Shown in pieces: positions 32,339 through 40,999 of a DNA stretch of 52,141 bases. The notes beneath the pieces are model-generated. The model was not told the DNA's origin. It saw only the letters and a list, made by a program, of their open reading frames with translations, and ran no database searches. Within the stretch, counting starts at the first letter, position 1. Each line of letters starts with the position of its first letter. The stretch lies in NCBI GenBank assembly GCA_024278215.1, contig JAJRTR010000031.1:1-52141 (forward strand). The letters run 5' to 3'. Made by a program: the position numbers and the translations under genes. This DNA comes from a bacterium. GTDB taxonomy: Bacteria > UBP15 > UBA6099 > JAJRTR01.

Positions 32339-33111
32339 TGAGGAAATATATCTACATATTATCAGCAGTCCTGTTCGTCGTTGCATTCTCCGCCGTGTCA
32401 TGGTCGCTTCAACAAACAGGAGAAATCACAATAGACCCCGCGAACATAGAAATAGGATGGTTTTATAACGGGACAAAAGTCAATGTGCGGGCGATTGTCC
32501 CCGCCGACGGCGATGTTGTCGTGCAGGTTGTCGGAGACATGGATCATGTTACGCTTAAGAAGAAAGGTAAAGTCGCGGGAGTGCTCTGGATGAATGTCGG
32601 AGAAGTCACTTACACGAACGTACCTGACATTTATTTATACAGGAGTTCACGCAGTTTAAGCAAAATGGCAGACAGCGAAACATTGAACAGCTTGATGATC
32701 GGATACGATGCGATTCGACAACAATCGACCGACGGGCCTGAAAGCGACGAATGGAAACTTTTTGATCATTTCATAAAACTCAAAACGAAGGAAGCCCTCT
32801 ATTCATCGGATGAAAGAGGAGTGCACTTCAGTTCCACAGACCGTGCCGGTCGCCAGGCCGCAGCCGAATCTTTTCTGCCGGCCAAAGTGCCGGGCGGCAA
32901 GTACAAAGTTGAAGTCTTCATTTTCAGGAACGGACGTGGAGAGCTTCTCGGTTCCGATGAAATACAAATCACTTTTTCGTCATATTTATCTTTCATCAAA
33001 TCGCTGGATGAAAACCATGGGCTGCTGTACGGAATACTGGCGGTCCTTGTGGCCCTTGTGGCAGGCGGCGTGATAGGGCTGATCTTCGGAGCCGGCAAGG
33101 GTGGTCATTAG
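32338..33111 (+). CDS. TIGR02186-type membrane protein, TauE/SafE partner
   Basis: A 257-residue protein with an N-terminal signal or anchor (residues 4-23), a large extracytoplasmic domain (ITIDPANIEIGWFYNGTKVN, then VQVVGDMDHVTLKKKGKVAG) and a C-terminal membrane helix (YGILAVLVALVAGGVIGLIF). This layout matches the TIGR02186 family (Alph_Pro_TM), whose genes often follow TauE/SafE permeases; it may deliver or guard the substrate, but no function is proven. It is translationally coupled to the permease. Confidence 0.8.
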   Translation: MRKYIYILSAVLFVVAFSAVSWSLQQTGEITIDPANIEIGWFYNGTKVNVRAIVPADGDVVVQVVGDMDHVTLKKKGKVAGVLWMNVGEVTYTNVPDIYLYRSSRSLSKMADSETLNSLMIGYDAIRQQSTDGPESDEWKLFDHFIKLKTKEALYSSDERGVHFSSTDRAGRQAAAESFLPAKVPGGKYKVEVFIFRNGRGELLGSDEIQITFSSYLSFIKSLDENHGLLYGILAVLVALVAGGVIGLIFGAGKGGH

Positions 33112-33250
33112 TACCAGGTCGTTTTCTTGATGTATCAACCCACATGGAACGGATGGAACATGACCGGTATTGGGGTCAGTACCTGACTGCACGAAGGTCT
33201 GCCATGCCGATAATGCCGCTCCGCTATTCGAGGACCCTGAAGGTGATAAA

Positions 33251-35812
33251 GTGGGGAAAAGAGTTTTCAAAAAACCTTTTGATTTCGGTGGCAGGCATCA
33301 TTCCCTGAAAAGCAAGATCGAAAAATTTCAATCGCTTCTCAGAGAGAATAACCATGTGCTGGACCTCATAGCAGAAGCCAACGAAATGCTAAGCGGCGAC
33401 TTCCTTTTTGATATGCAGTATCCGAGGCAACTTGCTGCAAAACTCGAATCTTCCGTTAAAAATGTAATTGTAGACCTGAATTACATTGCAGATAATCGCT
33501 ATCTGGAATTGTTGCGCTCATTTGACAAGACAAAAAGCGTCATCGACAGCATTATTGAATCCAGGCACTATATTCCGAGAACCCCGCTTCTGCTGCCGCT
33601 CGATAAAATCGACAGAGACGCAAGAGACGCGGTCGGCGGGAAAATGATGCACCTTGGAGAACTCAAGGTGCGTTTGAGAATAAGGATTCCTGATGGATTC
33701 GCAATACCGGTTCGGGCCTGTCGGATGTTTTTCAAAAAATCCAATATAGACGACAGGATAGATACAGTAGCCGCAGCCCTTGACGCAGGCGAAATCGACG
33801 CGAAAGAAGCCGAAAAGATATTGCTTCCCCTTGTAAGAGAAGCCCCGCTGCCGAGGCAGGTGCTCGGCGCGATCCGGCAGGCGGTGTCGCTGATCGGCAA
33901 AAAACGCGGCGGCAAAATAATTTATGCCGTGCGAAGCAGCGCTATCGGTGAAGATGGAGCGCTCAGCTTCGCGGGCCTCCACGATTCCGTCCTTGGCGTG
34001 CTGCCAGGCAAAGTACCGCAGGCATACAAGCAGGTCGTAGCCGGCCTTTTCAACTCGCGCGCTATCCTTTACCGCCGTATCCATAAAGAGCCGATCCAGT
34101 CGGCGCTCATGGCGGTCGGAATACAGGAAATGGTACGGGCAACGGCAGGGGGTGTCGTTTACACCGTTGACCCCAACCGTCCCGATGAGGACGCGATGAT
34201 AATAACAGCGGCGCCGGGCCTGGGTAAAATGATTGTAGACGGCGGCGGCAACACAGATCAGTTTACGGTATCACGCGAACCGCCATATAATGTTATTTCG
34301 CGCAAGCTTGCGGCGAAACAGGAAATGTATCAGACGGCTCTCGGAGGCGGTATCCAACTGGTCGGCGTTCCCGCTGAAGATAAAAACACGCCGGTCGTTT
34401 CCGAAGAGTTCCTTGCCGTTCTGGCCGAAACCGCGTTGCGCATCGAACATTGCATGAAACGCGCAGTCGACATCGAGTGGTGCCGGGATGAAAACGGAGA
34501 ACTTGTGATCCTGCAGGCAAGACCATTGAAAATAGAAAATGCTCCCACAGACATCAACCGCATCGCGCTGGAAGCGTCGAAACGCCACAAGCCCCTGATA
34601 GCAAACCGCGGTATGGTCGCGTGCAAAGGAATAGCGTATGGCCGGGTCGTGCATGTGACAGGCGAAGAAGCCCCGCACGATCTTCCCCACGCGCCTGTCC
34701 TCGTCGCGCGGAATCCTTCTCCGCATCTGGCGGAACTCGTGCCATACGCCGCTGCTGTTGTAACGGATGTAGGCACCACCACCGGACACCTCGCCACTAT
34801 CATCAGGGAATTCCGCATACCATCCATCATGGACACCGCGGTTGCCACAAAGATACTTAAAGATGGTATGGATGTAACAGTGGATGCCGAAGAGAAAACC
34901 ATCTATGAAGGAAAGGTCAAAGAACTATTGAAGTGGCAGATATTTCGAGTCGCCGAGTTCGAGAACACCTCTGAGTACAGAGTGCTTAAGAGGATGTTGA
35001 GAAATGTCGCGCCGCTCAACTTGAAAAATCCGCATCACAGAAAATTCCTTCCGAAATATTGCCGGACATATCACGATATGATCAGATTCGCGCATGAAAA
35101 ATCGGTCGAGGCTCTGCAGAACGACCGCCGGCTATCATCATCCACCAAAAATTCCGCCTGCCGCAGATTGAACCTCGACATCCCTCTCGACCTGACGGTG
35201 ATCGACATGGGGGATGGCCTGAAAAGCAACCTCAAGGACAGACGTTGTAACATCGAGGATATTACATGCAGCCCTTTTCTATCACTGATCGAGGGACTGA
35301 CCGCTCCGGGAGCGTGGTCCGCAAACCCCGCGGGAATGGATTTCGACAGTTTCATGTCGAGCGCGATGAGCCCTACGGCGATACCATCGATGACGGCACG
35401 GCGTCCAATGCAGAACCTCGCTATCATATCCGACAATTACCTCAATCTCAGCCTTCACCTCGGATACCATTTCAACCAGGTCGACTCTTTCGTCTCGGAA
35501 ACACGAAATGATAATTACATTTATTTCCGTTTTATGGGCGGCATGACCGATAACAGCCGCCGCTCCAGACGCGCGAGAATGATTGCCGTCATTCTGAAAA
35601 AACACGATTTTATGGTGGAGGCCAAAGGCGATTTTATTGTAGCTCGCATAAAAAAACTTGACCGGGCGGCTATGCTCGACAGATTAAAGATGACTGGCTA
35701 CCTGATCGGCTTCACAAGGCAACTTGATGTAAAGATGGTTAACGACTCCATGATAGAACGCAACGTGAGCCGGTTCATGGAAGAATTTTACAAAAAAGCG
35801 GAAATCGAGTAA
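33251..35812 (+). CDS. PEP synthase/PPDK-like protein without the PEP-binding TIM barrel
   Basis: An 853-residue protein. About residues 110-450 form the ATP-grasp domain of PEP synthase and pyruvate phosphate dikinase (VGGKMMHLGEL, YAVRSSAIGEDG, GVVYTVDP, DIEWCRDENGELVILQARP). The swivelling phosphohistidine domain follows with H513 in TDVGTTTGHLATIIREFRIPS. The last about 270 residues are not the usual TIM barrel but a different domain (YCRTYHDMIRFAHEKS, RFMGGMTDNSRRSRRARM, VEAKGDFIVARIKKL). ATP could thus be used to phosphorylate H513, but the final acceptor is probably not pyruvate at a standard site. I start at GTG 33251 behind AAGGTG; a TTG at 33170 would lengthen it. Confidence 0.8.
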   Translation: MGKRVFKKPFDFGGRHHSLKSKIEKFQSLLRENNHVLDLIAEANEMLSGDFLFDMQYPRQLAAKLESSVKNVIVDLNYIADNRYLELLRSFDKTKSVIDSIIESRHYIPRTPLLLPLDKIDRDARDAVGGKMMHLGELKVRLRIRIPDGFAIPVRACRMFFKKSNIDDRIDTVAAALDAGEIDAKEAEKILLPLVREAPLPRQVLGAIRQAVSLIGKKRGGKIIYAVRSSAIGEDGALSFAGLHDSVLGVLPGKVPQAYKQVVAGLFNSRAILYRRIHKEPIQSALMAVGIQEMVRATAGGVVYTVDPNRPDEDAMIITAAPGLGKMIVDGGGNTDQFTVSREPPYNVISRKLAAKQEMYQTALGGGIQLVGVPAEDKNTPVVSEEFLAVLAETALRIEHCMKRAVDIEWCRDENGELVILQARPLKIENAPTDINRIALEASKRHKPLIANRGMVACKGIAYGRVVHVTGEEAPHDLPHAPVLVARNPSPHLAELVPYAAAVVTDVGTTTGHLATIIREFRIPSIMDTAVATKILKDGMDVTVDAEEKTIYEGKVKELLKWQIFRVAEFENTSEYRVLKRMLRNVAPLNLKNPHHRKFLPKYCRTYHDMIRFAHEKSVEALQNDRRLSSSTKNSACRRLNLDIPLDLTVIDMGDGLKSNLKDRRCNIEDITCSPFLSLIEGLTAPGAWSANPAGMDFDSFMSSAMSPTAIPSMTARRPMQNLAIISDNYLNLSLHLGYHFNQVDSFVSETRNDNYIYFRFMGGMTDNSRRSRRARMIAVILKKHDFMVEAKGDFIVARIKKLDRAAMLDRLKMTGYLIGFTRQLDVKMVNDSMIERNVSRFMEEFYKKAEIE

Positions 35813-35822
35813 TATTCATAAA

Positions 35823-35974
35823 AGCCGATTGCAAAATTGTGTTCGTAGCGAGGCGGAGTTGCAACATCCTCGCAGACGTACTCATAAAGTACGTTGAAGA
35901 CGATTCCGCGCCGACAACGCGCCTGCGGACAATTTCAGCCGACCGCGGCAGAATCAGAATTTTACATTCGGCTT
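35823..35974 (-). repeat. Repeat family B, inverted copy B4
   Basis: A 152-bp copy in the opposite orientation to B3, ends AAGCCGATTGCAAAATT and AATTTTACATTCGGCTT. It keeps the CGTACT...AGTACG hairpin. It starts 10 nt after the PEP-synthase-like stop and ends 15 nt before the receiver gene, so it separates two genes of the signalling block. Confidence 0.78.
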
Positions 35975-35989
35975 ATAAGGGGGGACACC

Positions 35990-36376
35990 ATGGCTGCACA
36001 TGAAGCGGAAGTACTGATTATTGACGACGAGTCTATCGTATGCGAGCGGCTCAAAGAGTTTCTGGAATCGAAATCACTTTACGTGGAAACATTCACCGAC
36101 AGCGAAAAAGCTATCGAACGCCTGAATGAAAAGCAGTTCGATGTTGTAGTAACCGATTATAAAATGGCCGGCAAAACAGGTATGGATGTCCTGCTGTCTG
36201 TCAAGGAAAACAGCCCGGAGACCCAGGTCATTATGATAACAGCGTATGCCACAATCGAAAAAATACGCGGGGCCGAGACTGTCGGCGTGTTCGAGTTCAT
36301 AAACAAACCTTTCAAGATGTCCAGCATGTACAAACTTATCACCAGGGCGGCGAAGATAACCCGTAAACTACGTTAA
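35990..36376 (+). CDS. Response regulator receiver protein
   Basis: A 128-residue single receiver domain with acidic pair D12/D13, phospho-acceptor D56 (VVVTDYKMAGKTGMD), switch threonine in MITAYA and lysine in FINKPFK. There is no output domain. The start at 35990 is set by AAGGGGGG (35978-35985); upstream frame extends into repeat B4 and is rejected. It is followed after 12 nt by a second receiver gene, and both probably serve the kinase encoded at 29679. Confidence 0.9.
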   Translation: MAAHEAEVLIIDDESIVCERLKEFLESKSLYVETFTDSEKAIERLNEKQFDVVVTDYKMAGKTGMDVLLSVKENSPETQVIMITAYATIEKIRGAETVGVFEFINKPFKMSSMYKLITRAAKITRKLR

Positions 36377-36388
36377 AAGCAGGAACAC

Positions 36389-36787
36389 ATGACGAAGCAA
36401 CTCCACATTTGCATCATTGACGACGAACAGATAGTATGCGATCGCCTGCGCCCCATACTCGAAAAAAAGGGCTTCAGCGTCGATACATTCACCGACAGCA
36501 CTATTGCGGCCGAAAAACTCGCCGTGCGCAACTACGATATACTTATCACTGATATAAAAATGCCCGGCATCGACGGCCTCGAACTCATGGCGCATGTCAA
36601 AACGCGGTCTCCCGAAACAAAAGTCATTATCATAACAGGGTTCGCAACAGCTGAAACCGCAAGCGAAGCCATCAAAGGCGGTGCCGCGGAATTCATTTCA
36701 AAACCGTTCCGCCTCAGCAAACTTAAAGAACTGGTACTTCAACTGGCCTCCGAAATACAGAAAAAGCAGGAGACTGAACAGGAATAA
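36389..36787 (+). CDS. Response regulator receiver protein (second of the pair)
   Basis: A 132-residue receiver domain similar to the preceding one (IIDDEQIVCDRL against IIDDESIVCERL), with phospho-acceptor D55 (ILITDIKMPGIDGLE), threonine in IITGFA and lysine in FISKPFR. The tail is a short charged helix. The two look like a tandem duplication that has diverged. It precedes the cytidylate-kinase-like gene by 14 nt, consistent with one operon. Confidence 0.9.
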   Translation: MTKQLHICIIDDEQIVCDRLRPILEKKGFSVDTFTDSTIAAEKLAVRNYDILITDIKMPGIDGLELMAHVKTRSPETKVIIITGFATAETASEAIKGGAAEFISKPFRLSKLKELVLQLASEIQKKQETEQE

Positions 36788-36801
36788 CTCAGGAGGGGAC
36801 A

Positions 36802-37614
36802 ATGTCACTCATAACTATCTCAAGGGGCAGTCGATATAAGGGCAGAGAAGTCGCCGAGAAGGTGGCGGAAAGACTTGGCTACGAATGTATCTCCCGTGAG
36901 ATACTTCTCGAAGCATCCGAAGAATTCAACCTTCCGGAGATAAAACTGAAAAGAGCCCTGCATGATGCGCCGTCCATCCTGGACCGTTTCACATTCGGGA
37001 AGGAAAAATATACTGCTTATGTACGAGCCGCTCTCCTGGAACACTTTCAAAAAGGCAACATAATCTATCATGGACTCGCGGGCCATTTCTTTGTCAAAGG
37101 CGTGTCGCACGTGCTCAAAGTCCGCATCCTTTGCGACATGGAAGAGCGCGTAAGGATCGTGATGAAAAGCGAAGGAATATCAGAGAAAAAAGCGCTCCAG
37201 CGCATCCGCAAATATGATGAAGAACGTAGAAAATGGAGCCTCAATCTTTACGGAATAGATACACATGATTCCTCCCTGTATGATCTCGTCATTCACATCC
37301 ATAAGATCACAGCCGACGACGCTGCGGACATAATTTGCCACACTGCCGCGCAGGACCATTTCCAAGTCACTCCCGAATCACAGCAGGCTTTTGACGACCT
37401 GCTCCTGTCCGCTCAGATTCATGCTCTTCTGATGGCTCTGTCTCCACACACCAGCGTTACAGCAAAAAATGGACATGTCCTCGTCAAGTGCAAAGCGCCG
37501 TTAGCCCAACTGGAGCACATGGAAAGTAAAATAAAAAAGATCGTCGGAGAATTTCAGAATGTCGAAGACGTTAAAGTAAAATTGTCACCCTTATCATCTT
37601 ATGAGATTAAATAA
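36802..37614 (+). CDS. Cytidylate-kinase-like protein
   Basis: A 270-residue protein. Residues 1-190 match the cytidylate-kinase-like family: a start with LITISRGSRYKGREVAEKVA in place of a standard GxGxGK[ST] P-loop, ERLGYECISREIL, a lid region with RIRKYDEERRKWSLNLYG, and YDLVIHI. The last about 70 residues (VTAKNGHVLVKCKAPLAQL, VEDVKVKL) look like a BON-type alpha/beta fold. Family members often occur next to receivers and stress proteins in deltaproteobacteria and are not known to be true CMP kinases. Ribosome-binding site AGGAGGGG. It is the last gene of the signalling block. Confidence 0.8.
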   Translation: MSLITISRGSRYKGREVAEKVAERLGYECISREILLEASEEFNLPEIKLKRALHDAPSILDRFTFGKEKYTAYVRAALLEHFQKGNIIYHGLAGHFFVKGVSHVLKVRILCDMEERVRIVMKSEGISEKKALQRIRKYDEERRKWSLNLYGIDTHDSSLYDLVIHIHKITADDAADIICHTAAQDHFQVTPESQQAFDDLLLSAQIHALLMALSPHTSVTAKNGHVLVKCKAPLAQLEHMESKIKKIVGEFQNVEDVKVKLSPLSSYEIK

Positions 37615-37651
37615 AAAATCCGTACGGTACACGCATAGTGTTCAGTCAATT

Positions 37652-37680
37652 CGTTCCGGTTCAGAGCCGTGGGAACGATG
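37652..37680 (+). repeat. GTTCCC-type hairpin (REP-like)
   Basis: CGTTCCGGTTCAGAGCC and GTGGGAACGATGAAA form a hairpin with the same GATGAAA tail as the family C copies. It lies between the convergent cytidylate-kinase-like and thiE genes and could help end both transcripts. Confidence 0.5.
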
Positions 37681-37829
37681 AAAAATATTATCAATTCGTA
37701 ACTGTTCACTGTTTTGGGAAATGGAGACCCGCTGTTTATTGTCATTCATGCCTGTGAAAGCGGGAATCATTATTTGACCCGCAAAACAGAAATCCGATCT
37801 CCTTACGTCATTGCATCGTTGACACGACA

Positions 37830-38441
37830 TCAGCCATTTATAGCGAATAAAACCTGAAACTTTTCGATCTCCTCTTTGACATCATCTTTTGTAACGACCG
37901 CGCTTATTGCGCAGAGCATGTCCGCGCCGGCACCGACAACCTGCGGAGCGTTCTCCAGATTGATACCGCCGACTGCCGCAATCGGAATAGCAACGGCAGC
38001 CCTCACATCTCTTATCAAGCGGATTCCCGCGGGTTCACCCGCGTCGGGTTTCGTCGTAGTTTTGAAAATCGGCGAAACTCCCAGATAATCCGCGCCCTGT
38101 TTTTCGGCCGCTCTCGCTTCCTCGACATTATGAACTGTGATTCCTATAACAGCTTCCTCACCTAATTGTTGTCTTGCTATGTCGTAGGAGGCATCATCCT
38201 GCCCGAGATGGACTCCGTCCGCACCGACAGCGGCAGCAATGTCAACCCGGTCGTTAACTATGAAAATCGCTCTTTTGCAGATTTCCTTCAATCGGCGCGC
38301 TTCCTCGATCAACTCCTCTGTGCCGCTGTCTTTATTCCTGTATTGCACGATCTCGCAGCCCGCCCCGACTGCGGCTTCGACATCGGAAATATTTCCGTTT
38401 CTGCTTAATTCGGAATCTGTAATGAAATAGAATCCTCTCAT
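37830..38441 (-). CDS. thiE: Thiamine-phosphate synthase
   Basis: A 203-residue TIM-barrel enzyme joining HMP-pyrophosphate and thiazole phosphate to thiamine phosphate. Visible motifs: EIVQYRNKD, FIVNDRVDIAAAVGADGVHLGQDD (Mg and diphosphate site), GITVHN, DYLGVSPIFKT and AAVGGINLEN. Its ATG overlaps the thiM stop (ATGA), so it is the last gene of a thi4-thiM-thiE operon. Confidence 0.95.
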   Translation of the reverse strand: MRGFYFITDSELSRNGNISDVEAAVGAGCEIVQYRNKDSGTEELIEEARRLKEICKRAIFIVNDRVDIAAAVGADGVHLGQDDASYDIARQQLGEEAVIGITVHNVEEARAAEKQGADYLGVSPIFKTTTKPDAGEPAGIRLIRDVRAAVAIPIAAVGGINLENAPQVVGAGADMLCAISAVVTKDDVKEEIEKFQVLFAING

Positions 38442-39235
38442 CCTGCCTGTTCAACCTTCGCCATCGATTCAATCTGCTGCTCGTTCAGATTGTAAACCGC
38501 GTCAAAGAGGCATACCTTAAAACTGCCTGCCCCCCCGCATTCCTTCCGGGCCAGCTCCGCCGCAATCTCAAAACAGGCAAGCCCGGCAGCCGCGCCCTCC
38601 GCCGGATTCTCCGCAACTGCCGCAAATGTTCCTATAACCGACGTGGCCATGCACCCTGTTCCAACAATATGCGCCATTATCTCATGACCGTTTTTAACAA
38701 CAATCTGTTTGTTTCCGTCAACAATAATATCTTTCTTCCCTGTAATGACAACGGTGCAATGTCTCTCTTCCGACAGACGCTTAGCAACATCCGACAGGTT
38801 CTTTCCGACATCGACCGCGTCAACGCCTTTTGTCTGCACCTCTTCTCCTGCGATCCTCGCAACTTCTGAAGCGTTCCCCTTTATTATGGAAATATCGGCG
38901 TTATCTATAATCTCGAAACATTTGTCATCCCTGAGCTTTGTAGCGCCGGCGCCGCAGACATCAAGGATAACCGGGATACCTTTTTTGTTTGCGGCTTTTG
39001 CAGCCGTCAGCATAGAGTCGACAAACCCGGGAGTCAGCGTCCCGATATTCAAAACCAGTGCGGAAGCAATTCCGGCCATGTCCGCCACTTCTTCTTTCGC
39101 ATGAGCCATTACAGGACTGGCACCGAATACCTTCACAATATTAGCGCAGTCATAAATAGTAACCCAATTGGTGAGATGATGGACCAGTGGTTTCCCGGCT
39201 CTGACCTTTTCAAGCAGCGCAAATATACTAACCAT
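38438..39235 (-). CDS. thiM: Hydroxyethylthiazole kinase
   Basis: A 265-residue ribokinase-like enzyme that phosphorylates hydroxyethylthiazole for thiamine salvage. PLVHHLTNWVTIYDCANIVK near the start, DVCGAGATKLRDD, IKGNASEVARIAGEE and IVGTGCMATSVIGTFAA (with the catalytic Cys) are typical. Ribosome-binding site AGGGGG. It lies 38 nt after thi4 and overlaps thiE. Confidence 0.95.
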   Translation of the reverse strand: MVSIFALLEKVRAGKPLVHHLTNWVTIYDCANIVKVFGASPVMAHAKEEVADMAGIASALVLNIGTLTPGFVDSMLTAAKAANKKGIPVILDVCGAGATKLRDDKCFEIIDNADISIIKGNASEVARIAGEEVQTKGVDAVDVGKNLSDVAKRLSEERHCTVVITGKKDIIVDGNKQIVVKNGHEIMAHIVGTGCMATSVIGTFAAVAENPAEGAAAGLACFEIAAELARKECGGAGSFKVCLFDAVYNLNEQQIESMAKVEQAG

Positions 39236-39273
39236 AAAGATACCCCCTGGGATATTGTTGAACTACCCGACGG

Positions 39274-40023
39274 CTATCCGAGCTTCTCGATTATCATTTC
39301 GGCGGCTTTTTTACCGGATTTCAGCATACCGCCGAAGATCGGACCCATCCTGGGAATATTGTAGCAAGTGCAAACCGACATGCCGGCCAGGAACACACCA
39401 GGATAAAACTCACCGGTTTTCTCGACGACATCGCGTTCGCTGACATCGACCTGCATGGGCCCTTCGCCCAGTTTCACTCCCGGCATTTCGACACCTTTCT
39501 TCTGCATCATACTTATTACTTCTGCCGGGTGTCCGGAACCGTCTAAAACATATTTCGCAATAATACAGTATGGATCGACATGGAGCTGGCCCAGGTGTAT
39601 CGCCGTTCCGTTTACGACAACGCCGACAACCCGGTCGTCCCTGATCACGACATCCTCGAAATAGGTCAGGTTGAAAAAAGCGGCACCCGCATGAATGGCG
39701 CGTTCACCGAGGCAGAGCGAGAATTCGCAGGAATCTACCACAAAGAGGTCGCCGACTTGCTTGTAACGCATACCCATTTCTTCGATAATATCAGTTTCCT
39801 CGGTCACTACCATGCCGTAGCCGGCCGCGCCGCCCCATATCCCGCCGCCGATAGCCAGGCGTTTTTCCAATATGATAGTTTTGATGCCTTCCTTTGCCAG
39901 GTAATAAGCTGCCGTCATCCCCGCCGGGCCTCCCCCGACTATAACGACATCATTCTCGAGATGGTTCATGAGTTTTTCGTGATGCTCAGCAATAATTGCC
40001 CTGGTAATGTCGGTTTCTTTCAT
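39274..40023 (-). CDS. thi4: Sulfide-dependent thiazole synthase, Thi4 family
   Basis: A 249-residue FAD/NAD-binding protein making the thiamine thiazole from NAD, glycine and sulfur. The dinucleotide fold shows VVIVGGGPAGMTAAYYLA and GGGIWGGAAGYGMVV; the C-terminus has CYNIPRMGPIFGGML. Where yeast Thi4 donates sulfur from a cysteine, this protein has His148 (GQLHVDPYC), as in archaeal and many anaerobe enzymes that use free sulfide catalytically. This supports a sulfide-rich, anoxic habitat. Ribosome-binding site GGAG. No TPP riboswitch motif is visible upstream. Confidence 0.92.
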   Translation of the reverse strand: MKETDITRAIIAEHHEKLMNHLENDVVIVGGGPAGMTAAYYLAKEGIKTIILEKRLAIGGGIWGGAAGYGMVVTEETDIIEEMGMRYKQVGDLFVVDSCEFSLCLGERAIHAGAAFFNLTYFEDVVIRDDRVVGVVVNGTAIHLGQLHVDPYCIIAKYVLDGSGHPAEVISMMQKKGVEMPGVKLGEGPMQVDVSERDVVEKTGEFYPGVFLAGMSVCTCYNIPRMGPIFGGMLKSGKKAAEMIIEKLG

Positions 40024-40104
40024 ACTATTTCTCCTTTTCTCCCCTCTGCTCTTTTGTTCGGTTCCTGAAAGGAAGGGGACAAATATTTTTTTTCAGCACG
40101 TGAT

Positions 40105-40133
40105 AGTATAACAGCTTGCCCTGTGAACAGCAA
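40105..40133 (-). promoter_or_regulatory. Possible promoter of the thi4-thiM-thiE operon
   Basis: On the minus strand TTGCTG and TATACT are separated by 17 nt, giving a leader of about 75 nt to thi4. The -35 match is poor, so the call is tentative. Confidence 0.35.
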
Positions 40134-40221
40134 AAAAACGAAATCCACCACAGGCAAATACCCGGTTGACTAACCGACAGACCCGGAAATAATACTTTTC
40201 CGAGAAATATCACACAGCCAG

Positions 40222-40230
40222 TGCTATAAT
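40222..40230 (+). promoter_or_regulatory. Extended -10 promoter of the ECF transporter operon (leaderless type)
   Basis: TGCTATAAT is a perfect extended -10 box ending 7 nt before the ATG at 40238. With normal spacing, transcription would begin at the A of the ATG. There is no -35 match and no ribosome-binding site in front of this ATG. Confidence 0.6.
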
Positions 40231-40237
40231 ATTGTCC

Positions 40238-40999
40238 ATGATCGAAGAACGATTCGCAGGCGGGGGAACTATGCTTCACCGCGCCGACCCACAGGTCAAG
40301 ATAATTGCTGCCGTGCTGTTTTCCATTGTCGTCGCCGTTGCGTCCGACCCGGTGATGCTCGCGGCGGCTATTATGTTTTCGCTTGCGTTGATCATTTCAG
40401 CGAGGTTCGCCTTCAAACCGGTTTTTCATACACTCCTCGCCGTCAACAGTTTCATTATCTTTATCTGGTTCATTATGCCGTTCAGTTTTCCGGGGTACCC
40501 GGTCTTCGAGATCGGGCCGCTGACGGCGACCGCCGAAGGGATACGGTACTGCGCGGTTCTTACAATGAAGTCCAACGCGATCATTATGGCGAATCTTGCG
40601 CTGTTTTCGACATCGTCGCTCGTCAGCCTCGCGCACGCTCTGAGCCACATGCGTGTGCCGGCGAAACTCATACACATTTTCTTCTTCTGCATTCGTTACA
40701 TACATGTGATGCAGATGGAATACACACGATTGAGAAACGCGCTGAAAGTTCGTTGCTTCACTCCGAAAACAGACATGCACACATACCGAACATACGCGAA
40801 TCTCGTGGGGATGCTGCTCGTGAACAGCTTCGAAAGGTCTGTGCGAATTTACGATGCGATGAAATGCAGAGGGTTCAACGGACAGTATTATGTGCTCGAT
40901 CACTTCGAGCACAAACGCGCGGACAGCATACTTTTTGCAGTATTAATTCTTGGCATTGCCGTCCTCGCTTATCTTGAATGGGGGACTTCGATATTTTGA
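40238..40999 (+). CDS. ECF transporter transmembrane component (EcfT/CbiQ family)
   Basis: A 253-residue inner-membrane protein with five to six helices, the T component that couples ATPase to substrate-binding subunit in energy-coupling-factor importers. The N-terminal HRADPQVKIIAAVLF matches the family HrlDPRvK motif, and the two coupling-helix motifs appear as RNALKVR and DAMKCRG. The start at 40238 keeps the conserved residues before HRADPQ; a second ATG at 40271 has a better ribosome-binding site (GGGGGA). Adjacent thiamine genes hint at a thiamine-related cargo; CbiQ (cobalt) is the alternative, but no cbiM or cbiN is present. Confidence 0.85.
   Translation: MIEERFAGGGTMLHRADPQVKIIAAVLFSIVVAVASDPVMLAAAIMFSLALIISARFAFKPVFHTLLAVNSFIIFIWFIMPFSFPGYPVFEIGPLTATAEGIRYCAVLTMKSNAIIMANLALFSTSSLVSLAHALSHMRVPAKLIHIFFFCIRYIHVMQMEYTRLRNALKVRCFTPKTDMHTYRTYANLVGMLLVNSFERSVRIYDAMKCRGFNGQYYVLDHFEHKRADSILFAVLILGIAVLAYLEWGTSIF

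Noticed and set aside
40024-40237. TPP or cobalamin riboswitch between thi4 and the ECF operon
   Set aside because: I looked for the TPP core (CTGAGA with ACCTGATC-like segments) and the B12 box on both strands and found neither.
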